Shown in pieces: positions 18,779 through 27,092 of a stretch of DNA of 64,000 nucleotides. Within the stretch, counting starts at the first letter, position 1. Each line of letters opens with the position of its first letter. Source of the stretch: Nitrospiraceae bacterium (lineage in GTDB: Bacteria > Nitrospirota > Nitrospiria > Nitrospirales > Nitrospiraceae); contig JAHBWI010000007.1 in NCBI GenBank assembly GCA_019637075.1, positions 1 to 64,000 of the forward strand, written 5' to 3'. The notes under the pieces were generated by a model that made no database searches, was not told the origin of the DNA, and saw nothing but the letters and a program-made list of their open reading frames with translations. The translations under genes were made by a program, and so were the position numbers.

Positions 18779-19942
18779 ATGGCTGATTCATCGCTGCGGG
18801 CATGGTTACTGTTGCGCGCGGTTCCCGGAGTCGGGGATGCCGTTCTGCTGAAACTGATTGAGGCGTTCGGCGAACCGGACGCGGTCCTCGCCAGCTCGGT
18901 TGCCGCACTGATGGAGGCGGGGTGCCGTGCCTCGCTTGCGGAAGCGATCGTGCGTGGACCTGACGCCTCGGCGCGTGAGGCGGCGGATCGGGAACTCGAG
19001 CAGGCGGCTCGTGAAGGCATCGATGTGCTGACGGTGCTCGATCCGCACTATCCTGCACGGCTCCGTGTGATCCCAGATCCACCGCCGCTGTTGTATGTCA
19101 AAGGCACCGTAACATCGGAGGATCAGACGGCCGTCGCGATCGTGGGTGCTCGGAGAGCGAGTGAAGCGGGGCGGTTGTTCACTGAAGAACTGGCTCGCGA
19201 GCTGGTGGCCGCCGGACTGACGATCGTCAGTGGATTGGCACGGGGGATCGATGGGGCGGCCCATCGCGGGGCGCTGGCGGCCAACGGTCGCACATTGGCC
19301 GTGATGGGGTGCGGTCTCGATCGGACCTATCCACCACAACATCGCCTGCTGCGTGCTGAGATTGAGCAGCACGGCGCCGTCCTGTCCGACCTTCCATTGG
19401 GGGCTCAGCCATTGAGCCACCATTTTCCTCGCCGCAATCGAATCATCAGCGGGCTTGCGTTGGGTGTGATCGTGACTGAGTCGACACTCGAGAGCGGGTC
19501 TTTGATCACGGCACGTCTTGCCGGCGAGCAGGGACGCGAAGTGTTTGCGGTGCCGGGTTCTGTGAAGTATGAAGGCAGCCGTGGCCCCCACAAGCTCCTT
19601 CGAGAAGGTGCGCGATTGGTTGAGTCTGCGGCAGACGTCATCGAAGAATTGTGGCCGCAATTGGATATTGTATGCAAGCAGCGATTTGCTGAGCGCGTGG
19701 CTCCTGTGAAAAAATCAGACCATCGCTTTGGAAAAGAAGAAAGCCTGGTGTATGATGCAGTTTCATGCGAGCCAAGGACGATCGACGAAATTATTCAATC
19801 GACCGGCCTTGCGGCCCACGAAGTATCTGCCGCACTTCTTGGTTTGGAATTGAAGCAGGCGATTCGACCGTTGCCCGGTCAAGTCTATATACGGCCATTG
19901 TCGGAGCCGTTCTCGAAGGGGTGGGGAGCCGACAGACCATGA
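18779..19942 (+). CDS. dprA: DNA-processing protein DprA/Smf
   Basis: This protein of about 387 residues loads RecA onto incoming single-stranded DNA in natural transformation. It has an N-terminal HhH/SAM-like region (LLRAVPGVGDAVLLKLIEAFG), the Rossmann-like core with AIVGARRASEAGR, VSGLARGIDGAAHRGAL and GCGLDRTYPPQH, and a C-terminal winged helix (about residues 310-380). The frame is open 18 codons upstream of the chosen ATG, but MADSSLRAW matches the usual family start. topA follows after 34 bases, an association seen in many bacteria. Confidence 0.95.
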   Translation: MADSSLRAWLLLRAVPGVGDAVLLKLIEAFGEPDAVLASSVAALMEAGCRASLAEAIVRGPDASAREAADRELEQAAREGIDVLTVLDPHYPARLRVIPDPPPLLYVKGTVTSEDQTAVAIVGARRASEAGRLFTEELARELVAAGLTIVSGLARGIDGAAHRGALAANGRTLAVMGCGLDRTYPPQHRLLRAEIEQHGAVLSDLPLGAQPLSHHFPRRNRIISGLALGVIVTESTLESGSLITARLAGEQGREVFAVPGSVKYEGSRGPHKLLREGARLVESAADVIEELWPQLDIVCKQRFAERVAPVKKSDHRFGKEESLVYDAVSCEPRTIDEIIQSTGLAAHEVSAALLGLELKQAIRPLPGQVYIRPLSEPFSKGWGADRP

Positions 19943-19976
19943 GATACTCAAGCGCCGCTTGAAGCGATAGGACAAA

Positions 19977-22313
19977 ATGGCAAAAACCCTGATCATCGTT
20001 GAGTCGCCCACCAAGGCGAAGACGATTACGAAGTACCTGGGGCGCGGCTATGCCGTGATGGCCTCCGTCGGCCACGTCAAAGATTTGCCTACCAGCAAGT
20101 TGGGCGTGGATCTGGAGCACGACTTCGAACCCCAGTACGTCACGATCAAGGGCAAATCGAAAGTGCTTGCGGATATCAAGAAGAAGGCTTCCGAAGTTGA
20201 CAAAGTCTTCCTGGCTCCGGACCCTGACCGTGAGGGGGAAGCCATTGCGTGGCACATCGCGCAGGAACTGCATGGCAAAGGGAAGAAGAAAGACGGGAAA
20301 GTCTTCCGTGTGTTGTTCAACGAAATTACCGAGTCCGCCATCAAGCGGGCGCTGCAGTCGCCCGGCGAGATTGACATGAAGCTCGTGCAGGCGCAACAGG
20401 CCCGCCGAGTCTTGGACCGAATCGTCGGTTATCAAGGCAGCCAGCTGTTGTGGAAGAAGGTTCGACGAGGCCTCAGCATGGGGCGCGTCCAGTCCGTGGC
20501 GGTGCGTCTCATTTGTGATAGGGAAAAAGAGCGGGAAGCCTTCCGCGCGGAAGAATACTGGTCGATTACGGCGCTATTGTCTGGTCCAAACCCGCCCGCC
20601 TTCGAATCCAAGCTCCATTCCATCAATGGGCAAGACGCAGAGATCGGCACCGGCGATGTGGCGCAACGAATCCTGGCTGACGTGCAGGGCAAAGATTTCG
20701 TCGTGCAATCGGTTGAGCGGAGAGAGAAGAAGCGGAATCCGGTAGCCCCGTTTATTACCAGTCGCTTGCAGCAGGAAGCGGCCAGGAAGCTGCACTTCAC
20801 CCCGAAGAAGACGATGACCCTTGCCCAGCAGTTGTATGAGGGGGTGGAGATCGGGGCGGAAGGCGCCACCGGCTTGATTACCTATATGAGAACGGATTCG
20901 CCACGCATCTCTCAAGAAGCTACGGAGGATGCTCGGCAGCTGATTCAAGAACGGTTCGGCGCCGACTACTTGCCTGCCACGCCGAACGTCTACAAGACGC
21001 AGAAAGCCGCACAGGAAGCACACGAAGCGATTCGTCCGACGAAAGCCAGCCGCGACCCCGAATCGATCCGCCAATACCTTGAGCACGACCAATATCAACT
21101 CTACAAGTTGATCTGGAACCGCTTCATTGCCTCCCAGATGGTGCCTGCGATCCTGGATGTGACCCGAGTCGACAGCGCACCAGTCGGAACCCAGGACCGT
21201 TACATTTTCCGGGCGACCGGTACGGTCGTGAAATTTCCCGGGCATACGGCGGTGTACCTTGAGGGAATCGACAAGGAATTGCTGACGCAGAAACCCAAGA
21301 GCGATCAGGAAGCGGAGGACGATTCGGACCGACAGCTCCCTGCGCTCAACGAAGGCGAACGTCTTCGGTTGATCGCACAGGACGCGCAGACGGTGCCAGG
21401 ACTGACTTCCAAACAGCATTTCACCCAACCTCCTCCGCGTTACAATGAAGCGCTGCTGATCCGTGAGTTGGAAGAAAAAGGCATCGGCCGTCCATCCACT
21501 TATGCCTCGATTATTTCTACGATCCAAGATCGAAAATATGTCGAGAAGGTCGAGGGCCGATTTCTTCCTACCGAAACGGGAAAGACCGTCAATGAGTTTC
21601 TCCTGAAGGGGTTCCCGGATCTCCTCGATACCGAGTTCACGTCTCATATGGAGGAGCAACTGGACGAGGTGGAAGAAGGCACCAAGCCGTGGGTCGCGGC
21701 GGTGAGGGAGTTCTATGCGCCGTTTACCAAGGACATGGAGCTGGCCCAGAACATCCCCGGTCCGAAGGACGTCGTCGAGCCGCCAACCGACATTCCTTGC
21801 GAGAAGTGCGGGCGGATGATGGAGATCAAATGGGGGCGGAACGGAAAATTTCTCGCCTGCCCTGCGTACAAGGAAGATCCTCCCTGCAAAAACACACAGA
21901 ACTTCGAACGCCTAGCCGACGGGACGATCAAGATCGTGCCGAAGGTTGAGGAAACTACGGATGAAAAGTGTGCGAAGTGCGGGAGTCCGATGGTGGTCAA
22001 GAGCGGACGCTTCGGAAAATTTCTGGCCTGCTCCGCTTATCCCGCTTGTAAGACGACAAAGGCCATCGCGTTGGGCGTGAAGTGCCCGCAGCCCGGTTGC
22101 GGCGGCGACTTGGTACAGAAGCGGACGAAGAAGGGCCGGAACTTCTATGCCTGCAGCCGGTATCCAGAATGTGAATATGCCCTGTGGGATCGACCTATCA
22201 ATAAGGCTTGTCCTACTTGCCAGGCCCCATTCCTAATCGAAAAGGTGAGCAAGCAGACGGGGCGAACTGTTCAGTGCCGAAACGAAGAATGCGGCTACCG
22301 TGAAGCTGGGTAG
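19977..22313 (+). CDS. topA: DNA topoisomerase I
   Basis: This 778-residue type IA topoisomerase relaxes negative supercoils. The N-terminal Toprim domain shows TLIIVESPTKAKTITKYLG and APDPDREGEAIAWH, and the catalytic tyrosine is Y303 in ITYMRTDSPRIS. The C-terminus has four zinc-binding modules (about residues 605-776), the first three with typical CxxC pairs and GKFLACPAY-like knuckles, the last CPTCQAPF...CRNEECGY. The start follows a short spacer after dprA. Confidence 0.97.
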   Translation: MAKTLIIVESPTKAKTITKYLGRGYAVMASVGHVKDLPTSKLGVDLEHDFEPQYVTIKGKSKVLADIKKKASEVDKVFLAPDPDREGEAIAWHIAQELHGKGKKKDGKVFRVLFNEITESAIKRALQSPGEIDMKLVQAQQARRVLDRIVGYQGSQLLWKKVRRGLSMGRVQSVAVRLICDREKEREAFRAEEYWSITALLSGPNPPAFESKLHSINGQDAEIGTGDVAQRILADVQGKDFVVQSVERREKKRNPVAPFITSRLQQEAARKLHFTPKKTMTLAQQLYEGVEIGAEGATGLITYMRTDSPRISQEATEDARQLIQERFGADYLPATPNVYKTQKAAQEAHEAIRPTKASRDPESIRQYLEHDQYQLYKLIWNRFIASQMVPAILDVTRVDSAPVGTQDRYIFRATGTVVKFPGHTAVYLEGIDKELLTQKPKSDQEAEDDSDRQLPALNEGERLRLIAQDAQTVPGLTSKQHFTQPPPRYNEALLIRELEEKGIGRPSTYASIISTIQDRKYVEKVEGRFLPTETGKTVNEFLLKGFPDLLDTEFTSHMEEQLDEVEEGTKPWVAAVREFYAPFTKDMELAQNIPGPKDVVEPPTDIPCEKCGRMMEIKWGRNGKFLACPAYKEDPPCKNTQNFERLADGTIKIVPKVEETTDEKCAKCGSPMVVKSGRFGKFLACSAYPACKTTKAIALGVKCPQPGCGGDLVQKRTKKGRNFYACSRYPECEYALWDRPINKACPTCQAPFLIEKVSKQTGRTVQCRNEECGYREAG

Positions 22314-22452
22314 ACGGCTTCGTTCCTCTCTCCCTTTCCTCTCATCCCTGTAGCATTCCTTCTCCGTCAGCCATTCAGCACTCTGACTTTGTTGTGTCGC
22401 GTGTGTTGGTTTGACTTGCGCACGGCGCGCTAGTCGCAGGAGCAATGAGATC

Positions 22453-22475
22453 TGTTCTCACTGAATTTGAGAACA
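22453..22475. promoter_or_regulatory. Perfect operator-like palindrome upstream of the bacterioferritin genes
   Basis: TGTTCTCA at 22453-22460 and TGAGAACA at 22468-22475 form a perfect eight-base inverted repeat with a seven-base spacer. It lies in the 308-base gap between topA and the first bfr gene. The TGAGAAC half recurs at the Fur-box-like site near 28937, so an iron- or redox-responsive repressor is a reasonable guess. Confidence 0.5.
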
Positions 22476-22501
22476 TTTGTCGATAATACGTATCTCTCTT
22501 G

Positions 22502-22533
22502 TTGACAAGCCCCGTGAGAATCTCTAATTAGAG
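22502..22533 (+). promoter_or_regulatory. Candidate bfr promoter with a palindrome over the -10
   Basis: TTGACA at 22502-22507 is followed after 17 bases by TAATTA. The perfect 12-base palindrome CTCTAATTAGAG (22522-22533) covers that -10 position, which is how a repressor operator is often placed. The rest of the topA-bfr gap shows nothing coding. Confidence 0.5.
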
Positions 22534-22621
22534 TGTAAGATAGAAAGTAGAAATGCAATCTGATGCGCGTATGCGCGTCAGGTCATCACGGGAGGCGCCC
22601 TATGGCCGGGAGGAGGGACCC

Positions 22622-23098
22622 ATGAAAGCGAAACAGGGAGTCATCGAGATTCTGAATAAAGTGCTGACGGCAGATCTCACAGCGATCAATCAATATTTCG
22701 TGCATGCAAAGATGTGCGCCAATTGGGGCTATGAGAGACTGCACCATAAAGTCAGAGAGCGGAGTATCGACGAAATGAAGGATGCCGATCAATTGATCGG
22801 ACATATCCTATATCTGGAAGGCGTTCCCAACGTTCAGCGTATGAACACGGTGCAGGTCGGGGAAAATGTCCCAGAACAGTTCAAGCTTGATCTCAAGGCT
22901 GAGCAGGAGATGCTGGCGCTGCTGAGCGATGGAATTGTGCATTGCACCAAGGTCGGGGACTTCACCACGCGTCATATGCTGGAAGACATGGCGGAAGATG
23001 TGGATGCCCACATTGATTGGATCGAAACGCAAGTGGAAACCATCAAGCAGGTCGGGGTAGAAAACTACCTGGCCGAGCAAATCAAGAAGGATAGCTGA
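22622..23098 (+). CDS. bfr: Bacterioferritin, haem-type subunit with degraded ferroxidase site
   Basis: This 158-residue four-helix ferritin-like protein aligns with E. coli Bfr without gaps at the key sites. Met52, the haem ligand, is kept in DEMKDAD. Of the six ferroxidase ligands, E51, E94 and H130 are kept, but position 18 is Asp, 54 is Asp and 127 is Val. It should therefore bind haem but oxidise iron poorly by itself. The start is the ATG after GGAGGGACC. A second bfr gene follows 40 bases later, so mixed 24-mers are likely, as known for two-subunit bacterioferritins in other bacteria. Confidence 0.93.
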   Translation: MKAKQGVIEILNKVLTADLTAINQYFVHAKMCANWGYERLHHKVRERSIDEMKDADQLIGHILYLEGVPNVQRMNTVQVGENVPEQFKLDLKAEQEMLALLSDGIVHCTKVGDFTTRHMLEDMAEDVDAHIDWIETQVETIKQVGVENYLAEQIKKDS

Positions 23099-23138
23099 TC
23101 GGGGCCACTGGCCCTATGCGGTATCAGCAGGAGTTATC

Positions 23139-23618
23139 ATGAAAGCCAAAGACGGGGTAATCGAGCGTCTCAATAAAGTACTGGTGGGGGAATTGACAGC
23201 CGTGCATCAATACCTGTTACACGCCGCTCTGTGTAAGAATTGGGGATATGAGCGGTTGCACGAGCATTTCAGCCACCTGGCCCAGGAGGAGGTTTCCCAT
23301 TCCTCAGGATTGATCGACCACATTTTGTATCTCGAAGGGACTCCGGCGGTCGATCAGTTGGATGTTGTGGCAACAGGTAAGAAGGTGCCGGATCTGTTTG
23401 AGGCGGATTTGTCGTTCGAGCGAGAGGACGCGGATCTTTTGAGAGAGGGGATTGTGCACTGTGCGAAGGTCGGTGATTTCACTACCCGGCATCGGCTTGA
23501 GGATATGATCATCGATACGGAGGAGCACATCGATTGGTTTGAAACCCAGCTCCGTACGATCAAACAGGTCGGGCTACCAGTCTATCTGGCCGAACAGATG
23601 AAGGGTGGTAAGGTTTAG
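23139..23618 (+). CDS. bfr: Bacterioferritin, ferroxidase-type subunit lacking the haem Met
   Basis: This 159-residue paralogue of the preceding protein keeps ferroxidase ligands E18, E51, H54, E94 and H130 but has Thr at 127 (with Glu at 128 and 129). The haem ligand position 52 is Val (QEEVSHS), so it cannot bind haem in the usual two-Met site between like subunits. The pair appears to divide iron oxidation and haem-mediated iron release between subunits. AGGAG precedes the ATG. A strong GC hairpin follows the stop. Confidence 0.93.
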   Translation: MKAKDGVIERLNKVLVGELTAVHQYLLHAALCKNWGYERLHEHFSHLAQEEVSHSSGLIDHILYLEGTPAVDQLDVVATGKKVPDLFEADLSFEREDADLLREGIVHCAKVGDFTTRHRLEDMIIDTEEHIDWFETQLRTIKQVGLPVYLAEQMKGGKV

Positions 23619-23645
23619 CCCGCCAAATCGAACGTGGGATTTTGG

Positions 23646-23671
23646 GGCGGCCCGACCCCCATCGGGCCGCC
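23646..23671 (+). terminator. Terminator-like hairpin after the bfr pair
   Basis: GGCGGCCCGA and TCGGGCCGCC pair perfectly around a six-base C-rich loop, 28 bases after the second bfr stop. Only a weak T-rich tail follows, so its efficiency is uncertain. Confidence 0.6.
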
Positions 23672-23703
23672 AGTAGTTCTTTCCTGATAGGCGAGGGGTG
23701 GTA

Positions 23704-23862
23704 TCAACAAGGGTGGCCTGGAGGTATGGCGCCCCGCATGTACGGACAGTCAATCGCCAGCGCTGCCGAAGTGACGGTTAGGCCGCAGGGCGCGCAGCTC
23801 CAAAATGGTCCGGTAAAGGTTAATTCGTTTCGACCGCAACGTGGGCATCGTATGATCTTCAT
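23704..23862 (-). CDS. Small zinc-ribbon protein
   Basis: This 52-residue protein contains two CxxC pairs (CPRCGRNELTF and CAPCGLTV) spaced as in a zinc ribbon. Its ATG overlaps the TGA of the preceding redoxin-like gene in the order ATGA, and GGGAG lies a few bases upstream, so it appears translationally coupled. No enzymatic domain is present; a role as a small adaptor or redox-sensitive zinc protein is only a guess. Confidence 0.6.
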   Translation of the reverse strand: MKIIRCPRCGRNELTFTGPFWSCAPCGLTVTSAALAIDCPYMRGAIPPGHPC

Positions 23863-24417
23863 CGGATCTCCCACTGAGCGGTGATTTTCGCAGCAGGTCC
23901 TGTCAGTCCTCGTAGGCTCCACGGAACTACAACTCCCGGTCTAACGGTCTTCTTCTCCTGAAGCGGCTTCATCAGTCTTCGTTTCTCCTCCACGATTGCA
24001 CGGAGAGTGTTCATCCCACTCTGGCTGAGGGCGTGGATCAAATGGAAACGCAGGAATCCCTCCGGGTCGACAAGGAATGTGTAGCAGTTTGTGTGAAAGG
24101 CGGACCATGAGACGTGAAAAGCCCGATGGACACGCTTGAGAGTGTCGATAACGACGGGAAGCGCGAGTGTGCTGAGCTGTGAGAGGTTGCAGCCATCGTC
24201 GAGATCCAAGTGGGAAGTCACAGCAAGGAAATTGGGCCGTTCGCGATGGAGTCGATGCATATGGAGTTCAAGAAACGCAGCTCGGGTGAGACTCGGGAGT
24301 TGGCGAAGCAGATCGCGGTCCGTCGACCGTGAACGTCTTGCGAGCCGATGATGTGAAGCCGGCCTGCAATAGTAATGGTACCCTGAATATTGGAGTCGTC
24401 TGCCCCATCTGGATCAC
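23859..24417 (-). pseudogene. Redoxin (AhpC/TSA-like) gene broken by two frameshifts
   Basis: Three reading phases together spell one redoxin-like protein. The N-terminus (MGQTTPIFRVP) starts at a GTG overlapping the HD-GYP stop as GTGA. The middle (LHIIGSQDVHGRRTAICF) lies in a second phase. The C-terminus (LPSLTRAAFLELHMHRLH, then NFLAVT and NCYTFLVDPEGFLRF) lies in a third and runs to a TGA that overlaps the zinc-ribbon ATG. The breaks fall near 24370 and near 24300-24310, each equivalent to one missing base. No peroxidatic cysteine is visible near PSLTR. Real decay or assembly error are both possible. Confidence 0.65.
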
Positions 24418-25244
24418 GGGAGTTCTTCTTCCTCCATGTGTCCGGTAGGTAAGTTAGCTGGAAGGGAAGAGGAGGGGGCCTCAGGAGGAATCGAGGCGCC
24501 CTCCCCTGCGCGTTGTGGAAGGGCACATTCCACTCCGAACCTCGAACCTAAAGGCGATGCATCCTTGGTTTGAAAGGCATGAACCGGTTGCACAGGGAAT
24601 TGCAGGAGTTCAGAGGCCAGCGCGACCAGTGATGGGTCGAACTGGGTCCCTGAGGAGGCTTGGAGCAGCCGACAGGCTCGTGCGGCCGAGCCAGACTGCC
24701 GGACCAGCATGTCAAAGGAGTCCGCGACGGCGAGAATACGTGCCGGCAGCGGCACATAGAAGCCGCGCAGCCCGTAGGGATATCCAGAGCCATCCCAATG
24801 CTCATGATGGTGTGCGATCCACAACGCAGCGCGACCTAGAAAGCGAAACTCGCTCAATAGTTGCGCACCTTCCCGCGAATGGCTTTGCACGAGGATGTAT
24901 TCCTCAGGCGTCAGAGTCGCGCTCGGGTCGGTCAAATGTTTTGGAACCGTCAGAAGCCCGATATCATGCAGCAACGCGGCGTAATGCAGCTCTGTCTGAT
25001 CCTCCGGCGAGAGTCCTGCCTCCTGTCCCAAGCGCATTGCATAGTGAGCAGCTTGCTCCCCATGGCCATAGTGGTGAGGCAGTGCGGTTTCGATACGACG
25101 AGCCAGCCGACAGAGGGTGAGATGGCATATATACTCACGGGACGAAAGGGGCAGGGACAACGAATCGAGCGTCCGCAGTTCCATCATGATTCCGTGAAGC
25201 AACTGAGCTGTGGGGTTGATTGGCGCAACTACGGATGACTGCAT
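24414..25244 (-). CDS. HD-GYP domain protein, probable c-di-GMP phosphodiesterase
   Basis: This 276-residue protein carries an HD-GYP domain in about residues 55-200: HGEQAAHYAMRLGQ, the metal-binding LLHDIGLL (H93, D94), SHSREGAQLL, HHHEHWDGSGYPYGL and ARILAVADSFDML. Such domains hydrolyse cyclic di-GMP. No receiver or sensor domain precedes it, only about 50 residues of unassigned sequence. AAGGAGG lies just upstream of the ATG. Its stop overlaps the start of the redoxin-like gene, so the three minus-strand genes form an operon. Confidence 0.9.
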   Translation of the reverse strand: MQSSVVAPINPTAQLLHGIMMELRTLDSLSLPLSSREYICHLTLCRLARRIETALPHHYGHGEQAAHYAMRLGQEAGLSPEDQTELHYAALLHDIGLLTVPKHLTDPSATLTPEEYILVQSHSREGAQLLSEFRFLGRAALWIAHHHEHWDGSGYPYGLRGFYVPLPARILAVADSFDMLVRQSGSAARACRLLQASSGTQFDPSLVALASELLQFPVQPVHAFQTKDASPLGSRFGVECALPQRAGEGASIPPEAPSSSLPANLPTGHMEEEELP

Positions 25245-25257
25245 CGGTCACCTCCTT

Positions 25258-25302
25258 AAAAAAACAACAGAGCCCAAGACCGTGGGCACGATCTTGGGCT
25301 CT
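25258..25302 (-). terminator. Intrinsic terminator on the minus strand
   Basis: AGAGCCCAAGA and TCTTGGGCTCT form a perfect 11-base inverted repeat. In the minus-strand direction it is followed by a run of seven T. It ends transcription of the membrane protein/FMN-binding operon before the HD-GYP gene. Confidence 0.88.
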
Positions 25303-25350
25303 GGGCCTATGGCCTCTGGCCGCGGGCTGTATGGCAGACGGGCGTCTGGT

Positions 25351-25875
25351 TTAGTGCTTGTGGCTTTCCCCGTGCTTCCCAGCCATGAGTGGCTGCTTAA
25401 GAATCCACATCTCGTGCAACGGGATCCACATCATGATCAGGAACGACACCATCATCAGCGTATCGCCAGTCAGCATCGTGATGACGAAAACGGGAGACAC
25501 GTAACTGATCAGCCAGGGGGAGAGGAGATCCAATCCCACGCCGCCAAATGCCAACCATGTCGTCCATACTTTCGTGGCATGGCTCGCATTCGTGAGGTAG
25601 AGGACGTGGACAAGAATCATAAACACCACCGGCATCGTAAACAGATGAAAGTGGGTGACCTCCGCCAATTCTCGGAACGACATGGGTTCGCCGAAGGTGG
25701 CATCCGACCCACGGTAGTGATCGGCAATGCCTTGCGGCGAGAGGCCCGTCATGCTGTGTGCCCAGAAAAATGAAAAGAGGAATCCCGTGAGCATCAGCCC
25801 AAGAAAAATCGTATAGAGCAATCGGATGTGACGGTCCGAATCTCGGAGTCGAAAGCGGCTGTTGAAGTTGCGCAT
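25351..25875 (-). CDS. Four-helix His-rich membrane protein, possible b-type cytochrome
   Basis: This 174-residue protein has four predicted membrane helices. Histidines lie inside or at the edges of them: FFWAHSM near the end of helix 1, THFHLFTMPVVFMILVHVL across helix 2, and IPLHEMW near the end of helix 4. This pattern could bind haem, but no named family is recognised with confidence. It is the last gene of a minus-strand run containing an FMN-binding protein, lipoprotein and porin, and ends before a strong terminator. Moving electrons from quinol to the periplasmic flavoprotein is an inference. Confidence 0.75.
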   Translation of the reverse strand: MRNFNSRFRLRDSDRHIRLLYTIFLGLMLTGFLFSFFWAHSMTGLSPQGIADHYRGSDATFGEPMSFRELAEVTHFHLFTMPVVFMILVHVLYLTNASHATKVWTTWLAFGGVGLDLLSPWLISYVSPVFVITMLTGDTLMMVSFLIMMWIPLHEMWILKQPLMAGKHGESHKH

Positions 25876-25896
25876 AGCCGGAGTACGGGCCGTGGC

Positions 25897-26574
25897 CTAG
25901 TTGCCGAAAATGGATTTGAAGAAGCCTTTGTCCGTCTTGCGCGCCGTCATGGTATCGCTGCCCTGTCCTGCCGGCTTGAGATAAAACTCGTCGACAAGCA
26001 CCAGCACGCGCTTAATGCCTGCGCTCATCGAGCGAACGGACATCGTCGCGCCGCTGATGTTGATAATGTCCTTGTTGATCCTAATCGGATCTAGGACGGA
26101 CTTGCCTTCGTATTGAGAATTGAACCGCTTCTGCCGCACCTCGCTGCCGCGCGCTTCCCGAAAGATCAGCAACTCGATATCCGATACCTTGCCCTGTTGG
26201 TCGACCCCGACCATGTAAGTCATCGGTTTATGTTTACCGATGGTGTTATGTACCATCGCATACCCGTCGATTTGTGTGCCGGTCTCGCCGATGTAAATTT
26301 CAAAGGACTCTTCCGGGAATTTCCAGCCGATTCGCTCTTCGATCTGTGCTTTCTTTTCAGGAGTGAGACGAATTTGTTCCTTCCTCACTCGCTCGGATTT
26401 TGGAAGAATGACCCTGAGCCCTTCCTCCTCGGTCATGAAGACCTCTGCCATGGTCATTTCCTGATCCGTCAGATAGCGTTTCAGTTCACTGTCCCATATC
26501 CGCTCGCTGCGGGCTAAGGTGGGGAGGAGAGCAACGGATAGTATGACACTGGACAGTAGGACGACGAACTTCAT
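25897..26574 (-). CDS. Periplasmic FMN-binding protein (covalent flavin site SGAT)
   Basis: This 225-residue protein has a signal peptide (MKFVVLLSSVILSVALLP, cleavage near residue 23) and a C-terminal FMN-binding domain of the RnfG/NqrC type. Its INISGATMS motif is the site where ApbE attaches FMN through a phosphoester bond, predicted at T177. The apbE gene lies nearby at 29039. The ATG overlaps the preceding lipoprotein stop as ATGA, and that overlap decides the start. It is likely a one-electron carrier in the periplasm; its partner may be the membrane protein encoded next. Confidence 0.88.
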   Translation of the reverse strand: MKFVVLLSSVILSVALLPTLARSERIWDSELKRYLTDQEMTMAEVFMTEEEGLRVILPKSERVRKEQIRLTPEKKAQIEERIGWKFPEESFEIYIGETGTQIDGYAMVHNTIGKHKPMTYMVGVDQQGKVSDIELLIFREARGSEVRQKRFNSQYEGKSVLDPIRINKDIINISGATMSVRSMSAGIKRVLVLVDEFYLKPAGQGSDTMTARKTDKGFFKSIFGN

Positions 26575-27029
26575 GTTGTTGCACAGCCTTTCTCTCGCAG
26601 CTTCGTTGTGAGCCGAGTGGAAATATCTTGCAGCACCTCTTCCGACGGTTCGATCGGCCACCATTTTGTGGCTTGCGACGTCACACCACCCCTGGCGTGC
26701 CAGCGTTGACGGATCTCGGTAACGTTGACCGAGGCGACATCCTTGTCGTGCGTGACCGTAGCAGTTAACTGTGCCCGCTCACGGTTGCCGAATCCTTCAC
26801 GCCCGAAGATGCCGAACGACCGCTCTTTGCCTTCCATCTCGATCCAGGCTGTTTCGATTACACCCTTTTCCTTGTTTTGGGTCGTAATCGAGTAGCCTTT
26901 TAGGACATCGACCGTGGCTTCCCATGTGGTGTCGTATGAGCAGACAGATGTGTGTGCGTGGCTGCCGTTCATGCTTGCACAGCCAGTGATCAGCAAGCAT
27001 AGGATGGCGGTCAAGGCAGAGGATTTCAC
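26571..27029 (-). CDS. Lipoprotein of unknown function
   Basis: From the GTG at 27029 this is a 152-residue protein with a lipoprotein signal peptide ending LCLLITGCAS, so it should be anchored by the Cys. The mature part (YDTTWEATVDVLKGYSI and KGVIETAWIEMEGK) loosely resembles BamC/NlpB-like or similar small outer-membrane lipoproteins, but this was not verified. An upstream ATG at 27077 would add 16 polar residues and spoil the signal peptide. It overlaps the FMN-binding protein gene. Confidence 0.75.
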   Translation of the reverse strand: MKSSALTAILCLLITGCASMNGSHAHTSVCSYDTTWEATVDVLKGYSITTQNKEKGVIETAWIEMEGKERSFGIFGREGFGNRERAQLTATVTHDKDVASVNVTEIRQRWHARGGVTSQATKWWPIEPSEEVLQDISTRLTTKLREKGCATT

Positions 27030-27092
27030 GTGCAAGAGATTCCTTTCGGGCGGCGGATTGTCCGAATGTTCAGACAATCCGCCGCATGCGGC

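Noticed and set aside
20574-21659. Long minus-strand open frame of about 361 codons opposite topA
   Set aside because: It mirrors topA, which has full family motifs. Long antisense frames are common in high-GC genes, and its translation resembles no protein.
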